Below are positions 28,310-38,118 of a stretch of DNA of 64,000 nucleotides, piece after piece. The DNA is from Bordetella parapertussis (GTDB lineage: Bacteria; Pseudomonadota; Gammaproteobacteria; Burkholderiales; Burkholderiaceae_B). The translations under genes and the position numbers were made by a program. Below the pieces are notes generated by a model. It had not been told where the DNA came from and did not search any database. It was given only the letters and a program-made list of their open reading frames with translations. The DNA lies in NCBI GenBank assembly GCA_945865935.1, contig CAMBFI010000003.1:62001-126000 (forward strand), in the 5' to 3' direction. Each line of letters starts with the position of its first letter. The first letter of the stretch is position 1.

Positions 28310-28900
28310 CTACTTACCTTTTTTGAGCTGACCCAGCACCGCAAACGGCGAAGGGGGCTCTTCTCTATTGGCGATTTCATCTGCTTGCGCATCTAATTCC
28401 GCCGATTCCGGACACTGAGTGTGACGCGGCACATAGGGCACTTCTAAAATCAGTTCATCTTCTAACAATTCACACAAGTCAAACTTGGGCGAACCGACAA
28501 TTTGCTCCGGAGCCTCGAGATCGTCTTCATCGGGCTCATCGTCCGAGAGATCTGACTCGTGCCGCACCAATTCAAACACTGTTGTGCGATCTATTGGGAG
28601 AATCAGCGGTTCTAAACAACGCTGACACTCCAGTACTAAATTTGCCTGAACCTGCACGACTAACTGCGCTGTGTCGTCTTTGGTGACTCGACCCTGGATG
28701 GCATAGCGCACCACTCCGGGCAAGGCAGGTGCCACAGAAAGCTCAGCGACTTCGCCTATCGGTTGCTCTGCTAAGCCCTCGAGCAAGCGCTGTAGACGGT
28801 GGATGCTAAACGCACCGCCAACGACCTGCCCACGGCGTGCAAAATCAAACGCATCCACAACCGGTGGCACGGACAGCCGGAATACCGGATCAACAGACAT
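28310..28900 (-). CDS. yceD: DUF177 protein YceD (23S rRNA accumulation factor)
   Basis: 196 residues. The central LVLECQRCLEPLILPIDR with CxxC, the acidic DLSDDEPDEDDLEAPE stretch and the final FAVLGQLKK segment are hallmarks of DUF177/YceD. The family is linked to 23S rRNA levels and always lies next to rpmF. The frame is open to 28999, but the ATG at 28900 (MSVDPVFRLSV) avoids overlap with the divergent yceF and gives the usual size. Confidence 0.9.
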   Translation of the reverse strand: MSVDPVFRLSVPPVVDAFDFARRGQVVGGAFSIHRLQRLLEGLAEQPIGEVAELSVAPALPGVVRYAIQGRVTKDDTAQLVVQVQANLVLECQRCLEPLILPIDRTTVFELVRHESDLSDDEPDEDDLEAPEQIVGSPKFDLCELLEDELILEVPYVPRHTQCPESAELDAQADEIANREEPPSPFAVLGQLKKGK

Positions 28901-28989
28901 GCAAGCCCCGCAGCAAAAAAGCAGCAAAGCAAGAGATAATAGCGTGTTTGTGCCTAGATCGTCAATTTTTACCTTCACGAAAATCCACT

Positions 28990-29583
28990 GTGACTCCACC
29001 TCTTATCCTCGCCTCAAGCTCTGTTTATCGGCGAGAATTGCTGTTAAGACTAAAAATTCCTTTTTCCTGTGTTGCACCTGAAGTCGATGAGACACCGAAA
29101 CCAGGTGAAACGGTCGCAGCGCTGGCCTTGCGTTTGTCGGTTCTAAAAGCACAGACTGTTGCGCAGCAGCATCCTGAAGCGATTGTGATCGGAGCCGACC
29201 AAGCCGCATCGCTGGCGGGTCAGATCATCGGCAAGCCCGGGAGCCTCAGCGCTGCGGAGCAGCAACTCGCTAGGCTTTCAGGCCAAACTGTGGTGTTTCA
29301 CAGCGCGCTCACGGTGCTGCTCGGGCCAAGCTACTGCAAAAGTATGGATGTGCCGACAACCTGTGTCTTTCGCACACTCACCGCCAGCGCGATCCAGCGC
29401 TACGTGCAGATCGATCAACCGAGCGATACCGCCGGCAGCGCTAAAGCCGAATGTCTAGGTATCGCCTTGATGGACCGTATGGACAGCAGCGACCCCACTG
29501 CCATTATCGGGCTGCCCTTGATTGCGCTGACACGCATGCTCTGCGAAGTCGGACTCGACCCACTCGAACACGCCAAGGTATAA
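28990..29583 (+). CDS. yceF: Maf-family nucleotide pyrophosphatase (YceF type)
   Basis: 197 residues if started at the GTG at 28990 (MTPPLILASSSVYRRELLLR). Maf proteins hydrolyse modified or non-canonical nucleoside triphosphates; the YceF branch prefers 7-methyl-GTP. The LASSSVYRRELL motif, PEVDETPKPGE and VIGADQAASL match this branch, and the position divergent from yceD-rpmF is the same as in E. coli. The ribosome site is weak, and the open frame continues upstream into yceD antisense, so the start is not firm. Confidence 0.9.
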   Translation: MTPPLILASSSVYRRELLLRLKIPFSCVAPEVDETPKPGETVAALALRLSVLKAQTVAQQHPEAIVIGADQAASLAGQIIGKPGSLSAAEQQLARLSGQTVVFHSALTVLLGPSYCKSMDVPTTCVFRTLTASAIQRYVQIDQPSDTAGSAKAECLGIALMDRMDSSDPTAIIGLPLIALTRMLCEVGLDPLEHAKV

Positions 29584-29589
29584 AAGCAT

Positions 29590-30336
29590 ATGCCTGCTAA
29601 ACCCACCCCGACCACCGATGCCTCTGGCGGTGTGCTGCACCTCATCCCTGTTGGCTTGGGTGAGGCGCCCATCAACGGCTGGCTGCCACAGGAGGCTCAA
29701 GCGCTAGCCGGCCAACTCAACACATACATTGCAGAGAACGCAAAAACAGCACGGGCATTTTTAAAACTGACTCCGCTCACCCATGCTTTGCAAGACATCA
29801 CGGTTCACGAACTCACCCCTCGCGTAGACGACGCCACATTGCAAAGTTGGCTGACACCGCTGCGCAGCGGCGGATCGATCGGCTTAGTCTCCGAGGCGGG
29901 ATGCCCCGCAGTGGCCGATCCTGGCGCGCGCGCGGTCGCCATCGCGCATCAATGGGGCATCACCGTTAAGCCCTGGGTAGGCCCTTCATCCATTTTGCTC
30001 GGCCTCATGGCCAGCGGACTGGATGGGCAGCGCTTTGCGTTTCATGGTTATGCGCCCGTAGACGCCGGCGAACGCACCAAACAACTCAAGGCATGGGAAC
30101 TCTTCTCCTCCAAACAACGTCAAACGCAGATGCTGATTGAAACCCCTTATCGCAATCAAGCGATGTTCACCAGCTTGATTGAGCACTTAAAAGGCAATAC
30201 GCGTCTGTGTGTTGCGCGTGCACTCACGACTCCCGATGAATGGGTCCGCACCTTAAACGTCGCGCAATGGAAAAACCAGTCGGTCCCGCCGCTCGATAAA
30301 TTCCCTACTCTCTTTTTGTTTCAGGCGGCCGCATGA
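29590..30336 (+). CDS. SAM-dependent methyltransferase, RsmI-like (tetrapyrrole methylase fold)
   Basis: 248 residues. The motif order resembles RsmI, the 16S rRNA C1402 2'-O-methyltransferase: the first strand (LHLIPVGLGE), IGLVSEAGCPAVADPG for the SAM site, and VGPSSILLGLMASGLDG. It diverges enough that it is more likely a paralog of unknown target, of the kind commonly found beside maf in betaproteobacteria. It starts 6 bp after yceF and its stop overlaps amiD by 4 bp. Confidence 0.82.
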   Translation: MPAKPTPTTDASGGVLHLIPVGLGEAPINGWLPQEAQALAGQLNTYIAENAKTARAFLKLTPLTHALQDITVHELTPRVDDATLQSWLTPLRSGGSIGLVSEAGCPAVADPGARAVAIAHQWGITVKPWVGPSSILLGLMASGLDGQRFAFHGYAPVDAGERTKQLKAWELFSSKQRQTQMLIETPYRNQAMFTSLIEHLKGNTRLCVARALTTPDEWVRTLNVAQWKNQSVPPLDKFPTLFLFQAAA

Positions 30337-31166
30337 TGTCTGTATTGACGCAACGTATTACATTGCGGGTGCTCTTGGTTGCATTACTCAGTATCTTGGC
30401 GGGATGCGCGTCCCAGCAATCAGGCGGGCCGTACAGCATTGATGAAACCATGAAGTCACGTGGGCAAAATAGCCGCGTCGATATCATCGTGTTGCACTAC
30501 ACCGCCTCTACAAAACCCAGTGCACTCATGACGCTCACCAATCGTGACGTCAGCGCGCATTACGTTGTGTCCGATGACACCAAACCCGTGGTCTATCGAC
30601 TGGTAAACGAAGACCGTAACGCGTGGCATGCCGGAGAAAGCAGCTGGTACGGACGCACCTTTGTCAATCAACGCTCCATTGGTATCGAGATCGTCCATCC
30701 GGGATGGCAGCCCAATGCCAAGGGTGAGAACGGGCAACCCTACCCTGACGCGCAGATCGCTGTGGTTGCTGCGCTCACGCTCGATGTCGCAAGACGCCAC
30801 GGCATCTTGCCAGAAAATATTGTGGGCCACAGCGACGTGGCGCCCGGTAGAAAAGTAGATCCCGGTCCGTCATTCCCATGGAAAAAACTTGCACAGCTCG
30901 GCGTAGGGCGCTGGTTCGATGAAGCGCTCGCTGCCAAATACCAAGCTGATTTTGTCCGCAATGGGCCGCCGGACGCTGGCTGGTTCCAGCAACAACTCAA
31001 GCGCGTCGGTTACGCGGTCCCCGAGAACGGCTACTTTGATCAAAAAACGTTAGCAGTGATCGCGGCCTTCCAGGCCCACTATCGCCCCGCATTGGTAACG
31101 GGCAAACCCGACGCGCAAACGGCCGCACGCTTGCAAGCACTGCCTACTTCTGGATCGGGACTTTAA
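30333..31166 (+). CDS. amiD: N-acetylmuramoyl-L-alanine amidase, AmiD-type lipoprotein
   Basis: 277 residues. A lipobox (LLSILAGC, lipidated Cys25) targets it to the envelope. The Amidase_2 zinc-amidase domain follows: VLHYTA, VNEDRNAWHAGESSWYG, IGIEIVHPGW, and GHSDVAPGRKVDPGPSFPW with metal and catalytic residues. A C-terminal peptidoglycan-binding domain (VPENGYFDQKTLAVIAAFQA) completes it. Order, size and lipobox agree with E. coli AmiD, which cleaves the amide bond between MurNAc and the peptide. The 3' end overlaps the convergent msrQ by 23 bp. Confidence 0.93.
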   Translation: MMSVLTQRITLRVLLVALLSILAGCASQQSGGPYSIDETMKSRGQNSRVDIIVLHYTASTKPSALMTLTNRDVSAHYVVSDDTKPVVYRLVNEDRNAWHAGESSWYGRTFVNQRSIGIEIVHPGWQPNAKGENGQPYPDAQIAVVAALTLDVARRHGILPENIVGHSDVAPGRKVDPGPSFPWKKLAQLGVGRWFDEALAAKYQADFVRNGPPDAGWFQQQLKRVGYAVPENGYFDQKTLAVIAAFQAHYRPALVTGKPDAQTAARLQALPTSGSGL

Positions 31167-31779
31167 GGTCGCGACGCGAGAGCTGTATGCGCCACCGCAC
31201 AATCCGCCACAGCAATAAGGCAGCAAGCACCGCTGCGTAAATCAAGACGGTCTGCAGATCGTTCTTGCCCGCTTTGTGCCACCAATAGTGCAAGATCGCC
31301 AAGCCACCAATCAAATAAATCGCTTGGTGCAAACGTTGCCACTTACTCCCCAAGCGACGCATCCACCCCTGCGTGGATGTCACGGCCAGCAGACTCATGG
31401 TTAGAAAAGCGGCGACGCCCACCAGAATGAAAGGCCGTTTCCATATATCCACAAGCATATCGTCGACCACAAAACCCTGATCCCACCACGCCCAGGAGAG
31501 CGCATGCAGTACGGCATAGAAGAAGGTGAATAAGCCGCACATGCGACGTAAGCGCACGAAGGCGGGTTGCTTAATCGCTTGTCGCAATGGGGAAATCGCA
31601 AGCGTCAACAGCAAACATACCAAGGTCCACGTCCCGGAAGACCGGGTGAGAAACTCAGTGGGGTTTGCCGTTAAGTCATTTTGCACACCGAGCCAGACCC
31701 AGCGCAGCAAGGGATACAAGCCGAAGATAAACAGCAAAGGCTTGCCACGATCGATCTCGCGCGAGCTAAATGTCTTCAA
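31144..31779 (-). CDS. msrQ: heme-containing membrane subunit MsrQ
   Basis: 211 residues with about five or six hydrophobic segments and histidines inside them (FYAVLHALSW; WQRLHQAIYLIGGLAILHYWW), matching the YedZ/MsrQ ferric-reductase-like fold. MsrQ passes quinone electrons to the periplasmic methionine sulfoxide reductase MsrP. The apparent start is TTG at 31779, 8 bp after the msrP stop, without a strong ribosome site; translation probably depends on msrP. Confidence 0.92.
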   Translation of the reverse strand: MKTFSSREIDRGKPLLFIFGLYPLLRWVWLGVQNDLTANPTEFLTRSSGTWTLVCLLLTLAISPLRQAIKQPAFVRLRRMCGLFTFFYAVLHALSWAWWDQGFVVDDMLVDIWKRPFILVGVAAFLTMSLLAVTSTQGWMRRLGSKWQRLHQAIYLIGGLAILHYWWHKAGKNDLQTVLIYAAVLAALLLWRIVRWRIQLSRRDLKVPIQK

Positions 31780-31787
31780 ACCTGTGC

Positions 31788-32747
31788 TCAGTAGTTCTTG
31801 CGCAAATCCAGACCCGTGTAGAGCGAACCCACTTCGTTGGCGTAGCCATTGTGCATCAGCGTTTTACGCTTGGGACTAAACACACCGTCTTCGCCAATCC
31901 GTCGCTCCGTCGCCTGACTCCAGCGAGGATGACTGACTTCAGGGTTTACGTTCGAGTAAAAGCCGTACTCTGAGGGCTGCGAGCGCTCCCAGCTCCCGAC
32001 AGGCTGTTTTTCAAGCAAGCGGATAGTGATGATCGACTTCACCGACTTGAAGCCATACTTCCAGGGCACGACCATACGAACGGGTGCACCATTTTGATTC
32101 GGCAATACTTTGCCGTACATCCCGAGTGTGAGGAGTGTGAGCGGGTGCATCGCCTCATCCATACGCAAACCGTCGCGATATGGCCACTCAACTGAACGGG
32201 TGCGCACACCGGGCATATTTTTGGGTTGTACATCCGTAATGAACTCAACAAATTTTGCGTTCGCGGTGGGCTGTACCTGCTTGATCAACTCGGACATCGA
32301 ATAGCCAATCCAAGGAATCGCCATGGACCAACCCTCTACGCAGCGCATGCGATACAGACGCTCTTCGAGAGGCGCAAGCTTTCGCAAATCGTCAAGATCA
32401 AACGTCCTGGGTGCTGCGCACTCACCTTCCACGCGCAGCTTCCACGGCGTTGTTTGAAGCGTGTGCGCGTACTTCGCGGGATCCGCCTTATCGGTGCCGA
32501 ACTCAAAAAAATTGTTGTAAGTGGTCGCGTCCTTTTCAGGTGTCACTTGCTCCATCAGCACATACTTTGAAGACCGCTGCGCATCAAGCTTGGCCAAAGC
32601 AGCCGCACTCGCCAACGCCGACCAACCGCCTAAGGCGCCCGTCGCGAGCGTGGCGCCAGTCGCCTTCATCCAATGCCTGCGGCTCTGCCAGACTTCTTCA
32701 GGCGTGATTTCTGTAGAACGAATACGGGGGAAACGGTAGCTCGACAT
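31788..32747 (-). CDS. msrP: periplasmic methionine sulfoxide reductase, molybdoenzyme subunit
   Basis: 319 residues. A twin-arginine signal ([20 protein letters not shown]) exports the folded molybdopterin enzyme. The Mo-ligand is Cys136 in [31 protein letters not shown] and the C-terminus ([16 protein letters not shown]) are typical. The ATG at 32747 has GGAGG 5 nt upstream; the longer frame to 32783 was rejected. It repairs oxidised methionine in envelope proteins together with MsrQ. Confidence 0.95.
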   Translation of the reverse strand: MSSYRFPRIRSTEITPEEVWQSRRHWMKATGATLATGALGGWSALASAAALAKLDAQRSSKYVLMEQVTPEKDATTYNNFFEFGTDKADPAKYAHTLQTTPWKLRVEGECAAPRTFDLDDLRKLAPLEERLYRMRCVEGWSMAIPWIGYSMSELIKQVQPTANAKFVEFITDVQPKNMPGVRTRSVEWPYRDGLRMDEAMHPLTLLTLGMYGKVLPNQNGAPVRMVVPWKYGFKSVKSIITIRLLEKQPVGSWERSQPSEYGFYSNVNPEVSHPRWSQATERRIGEDGVFSPKRKTLMHNGYANEVGSLYTGLDLRKNY

Positions 32748-32900
32748 AACGGCCTCCGAAAAAGATTGAGTGCGCCCAAGCATTAGCCGCAGCGCGAATC
32801 ACTGATGAACCGGATTATCACGCAATTTAGATAATTCAAGGCGCATCAGCATAAAATAACCCTTCAGCAACGCAGGATTGGCGAGTAAACGGTCGATACC

Positions 32901-33554
32901 CTACACGCGCTCAAGTAAATATTCTCTCAGGCTAGCGACATCTGGGACGATTGCATGGTGGGGACAGGTACGCAGCTCATCGGCAGGATGCGCGCCGTAG
33001 GAGACCCCCAGACCGTTCACACCAGCATTCGCCGCCATCTGCAAATCATGGGAGGTATCACCCACCATGACAACCCGATGCGGCTCAACAACCATCTCAT
33101 CCATCAACTCAAACAACATGCCAGGATGCGGTTTACCAAACGTCTCATCGGCCGTTCGCGTCGCTTCAAAGGCCGCATGCAGCGAGGTCGCCGTGAGGGC
33201 GCGATTCAAGCCAACGCGACTCTTACCGGTTGCCACAGCCAAGCGAGCACCCGCAGCCTGTAACTCGGTCAACATCTCAGGTACGCCCTCAAACAGCTTT
33301 AACTGCGTGTCACGCGAAAGGTAATGATGGCGATAGCGCTCGAGAAACAAGGGCTCTAGCGACTTCGTCAGATCAGGTACCGCGCGACGCAGCGCGGGCT
33401 CTAAGGACAAGCCAATAACCCAAGCCGCCTCGGCCGCTGTGGGGACGTTGAGTTCAAGATCACGGCATGCCCCCTGAATCGCCGACACAATGCTGTGCGT
33501 TGAATCCATCAGCGTGCCGTCCCAATCAAACACAATGACCGAGTAAGGTTTCAT
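32901..33554 (-). CDS. HAD-superfamily phosphatase (phosphoglycolate phosphatase-like)
   Basis: 217 residues. The nucleophile motif is FDWDGTLMDS (Asp10 and Asp12), with the second motif VATGKSR and the Mg motif MVGDTSHDLQMA. The helical cap between residues 15 and 80 places it in HAD subfamily I. Proteins of this type beside rluC are annotated Gph-like but the true substrate is not established. The start overlaps the rluC stop by 4 bp. Confidence 0.88.
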   Translation of the reverse strand: MKPYSVIVFDWDGTLMDSTHSIVSAIQGACRDLELNVPTAAEAAWVIGLSLEPALRRAVPDLTKSLEPLFLERYRHHYLSRDTQLKLFEGVPEMLTELQAAGARLAVATGKSRVGLNRALTATSLHAAFEATRTADETFGKPHPGMLFELMDEMVVEPHRVVMVGDTSHDLQMAANAGVNGLGVSYGAHPADELRTCPHHAIVPDVASLREYLLERV

Positions 33555-34528
33555 TGCTGCTCCAACTTTTGCAAGATTGCTGCGCAGGCCGCAGGGAGCG
33601 GCGCGACCAGGGCTAGAGGTTCCTGCGTCAGGGGGTGGGGAATATCCAAGCGGTGTGCATGTAAAAACATTCTATTGAACCCAAGCTTCACGAATTTAGC
33701 GCGTGTCTCGTCGCGCCCATATTTGTCATCTCCGACAATTGGAAACCCCGTTGAGGCGAGATGCACTCGAATCTGATGAGTGCGTCCGGTGCGCAACTCG
33801 GCATCAACTAAGCTATAGCCATTAAAACGCTTTTGCGCACTCACGATCGTATGCGCAACCTGCCCTTCGGCCTCAACTTTGACACGCCGCTCGCCAGTTT
33901 GTGTGGTCCATTTGGTCAGGGGCAGACGAATATGCTGGCGCGCATTTACCCAATCGCCCTCCACTAACGCTAAATAATGCTTGCTTCCCTTGCTCTCGCG
34001 AAACATTTCATGCAAGGACAGCAAAACATTTCTCTTTTTGGCAATGAGCAATAAGCCCGAGGTATCACGATCGAGTCGATGGGCAAGCTCCAGAAAACGC
34101 GCCTCAGGCCGTGCCGCGCGAAGCGCCTCAATTACGCCAAATGACACGCCGCTTCCACCATGCACAGCCGTACCCGCCGGCTTATCGATCACCAACAAGC
34201 CTTCGTCTTCGAACACAATCGGGAATTCTGACCCCGGAACAATGCGCTTCTCATCGGGCGTGGGGACACGAATAGGAGGAATCCGCACAATATCCCCGAT
34301 ATGAATCCGGGCGTCGGGCGCCGCTCGTCCCTTATTTACCCTCACTTCTCCGCCACGCACCGCCTTGTAAATATGGCTTTTGGGCACACCTTTGCACAGC
34401 CGCATCAGGAAGTTATCCAAACGCTGCCCATCGTGCTCTTCGGTGACTTCAACTAGTCGAACGGCCGGTGCCTGGGGCGCGCTCACTTTAAGTGATGTCG
34501 GGGTCAAAACTGAGGATTCTTTGCGCAT
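33551..34528 (-). CDS. rluC: 23S rRNA pseudouridine synthase RluC
   Basis: About 325 residues. An N-terminal S4 domain (GQRLDNFLMRLCKGVPKSHI, RGGEVRVNKGRAAPDARI) is followed by the RluA-type synthase core. The catalytic Asp153 lies in AHRLDRDTSGLLL; the RTHQIRVHLA motif is intact. RluC modifies U955, U2504 and U2580 of 23S rRNA in E. coli. I chose the ATG at 34528; a TTG at 34555 would add nine residues. Divergent from rne, whose promoter overlaps the start region, an arrangement also known in E. coli. Confidence 0.93.
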   Translation of the reverse strand: MRKESSVLTPTSLKVSAPQAPAVRLVEVTEEHDGQRLDNFLMRLCKGVPKSHIYKAVRGGEVRVNKGRAAPDARIHIGDIVRIPPIRVPTPDEKRIVPGSEFPIVFEDEGLLVIDKPAGTAVHGGSGVSFGVIEALRAARPEARFLELAHRLDRDTSGLLLIAKKRNVLLSLHEMFRESKGSKHYLALVEGDWVNARQHIRLPLTKWTTQTGERRVKVEAEGQVAHTIVSAQKRFNGYSLVDAELRTGRTHQIRVHLASTGFPIVGDDKYGRDETRAKFVKLGFNRMFLHAHRLDIPHPLTQEPLALVAPLPAACAAILQKLEQQ

Positions 34529-34548
34529 GGCCAAAAGCGGCTTATAAT
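34521..34548 (+). promoter_or_regulatory. candidate rne promoter
   Basis: TATAAT at 34543-34548 with TTGCGC at 34521-34526 (16-bp spacer), pointing toward rne. It predicts a start near 34555 and an rne leader of about 515 nt. It overlaps the rluC start codon on the other strand. Confidence 0.5.
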
Positions 34549-35070
34549 CAAACAAGCCTTAAAGGGATTAAGAAAGCGTGGTCAAGACGCCCTCTTGCGT
34601 CCTAAAACGTTGAGATGCATCGAATTTTCGCGTCTCCGTCTGGATTGCGGACTGCATTGTACCGCTTGCCTTCCCGATTCCTTCGGGCTACTGGTCGCCG
34701 ACAAGACCGGGATGCGCTTTATGCGCGCTGTTGCGACGTTTTTACGTTTCGCCCGCGCCCCAAGTGTATGCCCCTCGCGTCGCGCGCGATACTGATCAAA
34801 AGAGCAAGAATCCGTCCCAATCCCTGCACCAGGCGTGCGAAACTTACCCGCCTGATGTTCTCAGCATCCTTTTATGTCAACCACTACCGTGACCCTGACC
34901 TCTCTGCTGAATGAACCCCGCGTCTATAGGCGCAACGTGCTGGTCTAAAGACCTTTTCTTCGCGCGCGCCTCTTGGGTGTGTGCTCGCTTCCTTGATTCA
35001 GTGTTTCGCAGCCAGTAGTGCGTGGCTGCGCGCCGTGGTACGGCGCGCCATTTAAACGGAGAAACCTCTC
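34549..35070 (+). other. long 5' leader of rne
   Basis: Together with the promoter this is the only gap above 300 bases without a gene. An open frame of 99 codons (34615-34914) has no ribosome site and Arg-rich, leader-like content, so I do not call it a gene. In E. coli the 361-nt rne leader contains stem-loops through which RNase E cleaves and downregulates its own mRNA; a leader of similar or larger size here suggests the same control. A strong hairpin sits just before the ribosome site (separate entry). Confidence 0.6.
35028..35048 (+). promoter_or_regulatory. hairpin before the rne ribosome-binding site
   Basis: Perfect 8-bp stem GCGCGCCG / CGGCGCGC with loop TGGTA, ending 9 nt before the GGAG of rne. 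It has no T-run, so it is not a terminator. It is a candidate autoregulatory or ribosome-access element. Confidence 0.6.
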
Positions 35071-37998
35071 ATGAAGCGCATGTTATTTAATGCAACGCAC
35101 CAAGAAGAACTACGCGTTGCGATCGTCGATGGACAAAAACTCATCGACCTCGATATCGAAATCGCCGGCCGCGAACAGCGTAAAGGCAATATTTACAAAG
35201 GCGTCATTACCCGCATTGAACCAGGCTTGGAAGCCTGTTTCGTTAACTACGGCGAAGACCGCCACGGTTTTCTACCCTTCAAAGAAGTGGCGCGTACGTA
35301 TTTCAAAGAAGGCGTCGATGTCCGGACCGCACGCATTCAAGACGCCCTGCACGAAGGCCAGGAACTCATCGTTCAGGTCGAAAAAGAAGAGCGTGGTAAC
35401 AAGGGTGCTGCCCTAACCACCTTCATTTCGTTGGCCGGCCGTTATTTGGTTTTGATGCCGAACAACCCACGCGGCGGTGGTGTGTCACGCCGCGTCGAGG
35501 GCGAAGAGCGTCAAGAACTGCGCGAAGCAATGGACCAGCTCACCATTCCCCCAGGCATGAGCATCATTGCTCGCACCGCCGGCATTGGTCGTAACGCCGA
35601 AGAGCTCCAGTGGGACATGTCCTACTTGATGCAGCTCTGGACGGCCATCGATGGTGCGGCCAAGGACAACCCTGCGCCCATTCTGATTTACCTTGAATCC
35701 AGTCTGGTCATCCGGGCCATCCGGGATTACTTCTCGCCAGATATTGGCGAAATTCTGATCGACACGGACGATATCGCTGACCAAGCGACCGCATTTATGA
35801 GCGTTGTGATGCCGGATAACGTCGAGCGTGTCAAACGCTATCGCGATGACGTCCCCTTGTTCTCACGCTTCCAGATCGAGCATCAGATCGAAACCGCGTA
35901 CTCACGCACCGTGGATCTGCCTTCGGGCGGATCGGTTGTGATTGATCACACGGAAGCGCTCGTCGCGGTGGACGTGAACTCCGCGCGTGCCACACGCGGT
36001 GCCGATATCGAAGAAACCGCTCTGCGTACAAACCAAGAAGCCGCCGACGAAGTCGCCCGCCAACTGCGTTTGCGCGACCTCGGTGGACTGATCGTGATCG
36101 ATTTTATCGACATGGAAGACACTAAAAACCAACGTGCGGTCGAAAATCGTTTGCGTGATGCGTTGCACTTTGACCGTGCCCGCGTCCAAATGGGAAAGAT
36201 TTCGCGTTTTGGCTTGATGGAACTCTCGCGTCAGCGTCTGCGTCCAGCCCTCAACGAAGGCTCGCACATCACTTGCCCACGTTGTAACGGCACGGGTGTG
36301 ATCCGCGATGCAGAATCCAGTGCGCTACAAGTGCTGCGACTGCTGCAAGAAGAAGCCATGAAAGAAAATACAGCGGCCGTGCACGCACAAGTGCCCGTCG
36401 ATGTCGCGACTTTCCTGCTTAACGAAAAGCGTTCGGACATCACCAAGATCGAATCACGACTCAAGGTCAACTTGATTCTGATCCCCAATCGCCATCTCGA
36501 AACGCCGCACCACCACATCGAACGCTTGCGTCACGACGACCCACGCTTGGAAGACATCAAAACGAGCTTCGACTTAGTCGATGCACCGTCTACCGACATG
36601 AGCTGGGCACCGAAAGAGCAAGAAGTTAAGGCCAAGCCAGAAGCGCTGGTTAAAGGTATTACACCTGCACAACCTGCGCCTGTCTCCTCCACCTCCGCCA
36701 AAAAAGCGGAGGCTTCAGAGGCCTCGCCTGGTTTCTTCAAACGATGGTTTGGTTGGCTATCGGGCGGCTCTTCAACAGAGACGAAGACTGAAGAAGCCAA
36801 ACCTTCCGAGTCGCGCGAGCAACGTGGTCGCAACGGCCAAAATGATCGTCGTGGCGGAAATCGCGGCGGTCGTGGACGTCGTCCAGACAATCGCAACGAG
36901 GTGCGTGCCGATGGGCGCACTGGCGGCAATGAGGCTGGTGGTGGACAGCAAGACAATCGCCGTCCGGCGCGTGACGATGAACGTAGCGCGCAAGCGCCAC
37001 GGGCAGACGGCAACGAGCAAGGCGGTGATGACAACGGCCGTAATGGCGGGCGTAATCGTCGTCGCGGCGGTCGCAATCGTCGTGATGAAGGTCTGGATAC
37101 ACGCAATGAGCAATCTGATGTTGACGGCCAACAAGCTGAAGGCACTGCGCAGCAGAGCGAACGTCGTGCGCCGCAAGGGCCTCGCCCGGCAGGCAACCAC
37201 GCCACAACTTCTGACGAGCAAAACAATCTGCAGCAAGGCGCTCCAGCAACGGGCTACAACGATGAGGATGGCGACCAGTCTGATCCAGAACGCAAACGCC
37301 GTCGTCGTCGCAGCCGTCGTGGGCGTCGTGGACAAGATGAAGGCTCAACGTTCGAGAACGATGGTCAGGACCAGAGCGCACCAATGCAACAGGCAGACAG
37401 CGCGCCTCTTCAAACGCATGCCACGCCAGCGCCGCAGCTTACTCAGCAAGACGATCGCAACTTTGGACATACGTCCACACCGGGGCTTTCAAATGCGCCG
37501 ATGCAATACGTCGAACCTGCTAGCGCTGCAGCGCCCGCATCTGCTGCACCCGCATCTGCTACACCTGCATCCGCAGCTCCTACACCCGCAGCGGCACCTG
37601 CGCCGACCCCCTTAGCAGCGCCGTCGATTACACCAGCGTCGGTGGCAGCGCCTCAGGTAATCGAGCAGGCCGCTTCACCTGTCGTTGCTCCAGCTCCGGT
37701 TGCTGCGCCAGTGCAAGTGGCTACTGCTGCACCGGTTGCTGCACCGGTTGCCGCACCTGCAGCCGTACCTGTTACCGCACCTGTTGCCCCACAGCCGATC
37801 ATCACCCCAGCGCTCGATACAGCGGCCTTGCACGCGATTGTGCAATCTGCTGGTCTGCAATGGATTGAAAGCGATCAGGCACGTGTTGCGACAGCAATGA
37901 CAAACCAGGTCGTCGTACCGTTACAGCTCGGACGAGCACGCAAGCCTGCAGCGGTCGTATCAAACGAGCCGCTCGTGCAAGTTGAGACACGCGCCTAG
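35071..37998 (+). CDS. rne: ribonuclease E
   Basis: 975-residue essential endoribonuclease and degradosome scaffold. The S1 domain is at about residues 37-120 and the DNase I-like catalytic site at Asp301 ([11 protein letters not shown]) and Asp344 (VIDFIDM). The zinc link is CPRC (Cys402 and Cys405). After residue ~500 comes a non-catalytic half: a short segment [13 protein letters not shown] that looks like an amphipathic membrane-targeting helix, then an Arg/Gly/Asn/Asp-rich RNA-binding stretch. An Ala/Pro/Val low-complexity region follows, then a conserved-looking end ([19 protein letters not shown]). The start ATG has GGAG upstream. A strong terminator follows. Confidence 0.96.
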   Translation: MKRMLFNATHQEELRVAIVDGQKLIDLDIEIAGREQRKGNIYKGVITRIEPGLEACFVNYGEDRHGFLPFKEVARTYFKEGVDVRTARIQDALHEGQELIVQVEKEERGNKGAALTTFISLAGRYLVLMPNNPRGGGVSRRVEGEERQELREAMDQLTIPPGMSIIARTAGIGRNAEELQWDMSYLMQLWTAIDGAAKDNPAPILIYLESSLVIRAIRDYFSPDIGEILIDTDDIADQATAFMSVVMPDNVERVKRYRDDVPLFSRFQIEHQIETAYSRTVDLPSGGSVVIDHTEALVAVDVNSARATRGADIEETALRTNQEAADEVARQLRLRDLGGLIVIDFIDMEDTKNQRAVENRLRDALHFDRARVQMGKISRFGLMELSRQRLRPALNEGSHITCPRCNGTGVIRDAESSALQVLRLLQEEAMKENTAAVHAQVPVDVATFLLNEKRSDITKIESRLKVNLILIPNRHLETPHHHIERLRHDDPRLEDIKTSFDLVDAPSTDMSWAPKEQEVKAKPEALVKGITPAQPAPVSSTSAKKAEASEASPGFFKRWFGWLSGGSSTETKTEEAKPSESREQRGRNGQNDRRGGNRGGRGRRPDNRNEVRADGRTGGNEAGGGQQDNRRPARDDERSAQAPRADGNEQGGDDNGRNGGRNRRRGGRNRRDEGLDTRNEQSDVDGQQAEGTAQQSERRAPQGPRPAGNHATTSDEQNNLQQGAPATGYNDEDGDQSDPERKRRRRRSRRGRRGQDEGSTFENDGQDQSAPMQQADSAPLQTHATPAPQLTQQDDRNFGHTSTPGLSNAPMQYVEPASAAAPASAAPASATPASAAPTPAAAPAPTPLAAPSITPASVAAPQVIEQAASPVVAPAPVAAPVQVATAAPVAAPVAAPAAVPVTAPVAPQPIITPALDTAALHAIVQSAGLQWIESDQARVATAMTNQVVVPLQLGRARKPAAVVSNEPLVQVETRA
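37516..37800 (+). repeat. Ala/Pro/Val low-complexity region in rne
   Basis: Tandem-like GCA/CCT/GTT-rich codons encode repeated Ala-Pro, Ala-Ser-Ala and Pro-Val-Ala units at about residues 816-910 of RNase E. Short imperfect repeats ([16 protein letters not shown]) suggest slippage-driven expansion; length is likely to differ between strains. Confidence 0.8.
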
Positions 37999-38042
37999 AC
38001 AACGCGGGTCTGTCCCGCAGTCACGGCTGCGGGCATGAAAGC

Positions 38043-38079
38043 AAAAGAGCCCTGATGAATATCATCAGGGCTCTTTTTT
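38043..38079. terminator. bidirectional terminator between rne and accD
   Basis: A perfect 16-bp stem starting AAAAGAGCCCTGATGA, loop ATA, and its complement running into TTTTTT. With A-runs on one side and T-runs on the other, it should work for rne (plus) and accD (minus). Confidence 0.93.
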
Positions 38080-38118
38080 ATGTCGCTGAATCTTGCCTAA
38101 GACAAGGTCAGCTATTCG

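Noticed and set aside
34615-34914. 99-codon open frame in the rne leader
   Set aside because: No ribosome site, Arg/Cys-rich unnatural composition, and it lies inside the expected untranslated leader of rne; no recognisable domain.
36531-37384. Long antisense and alternate-frame open frames inside rne
   Set aside because: Their Arg/Ser/Pro- or Thr/Ile-rich content is the shadow of the repetitive CGT/GGC codons of the RNase E tail.
37516-37800. Short repeats in rne considered as a CRISPR or tandem-repeat locus
   Set aside because: They are in-frame Ala/Pro/Val codons of a low-complexity protein region; no spacer-repeat structure.
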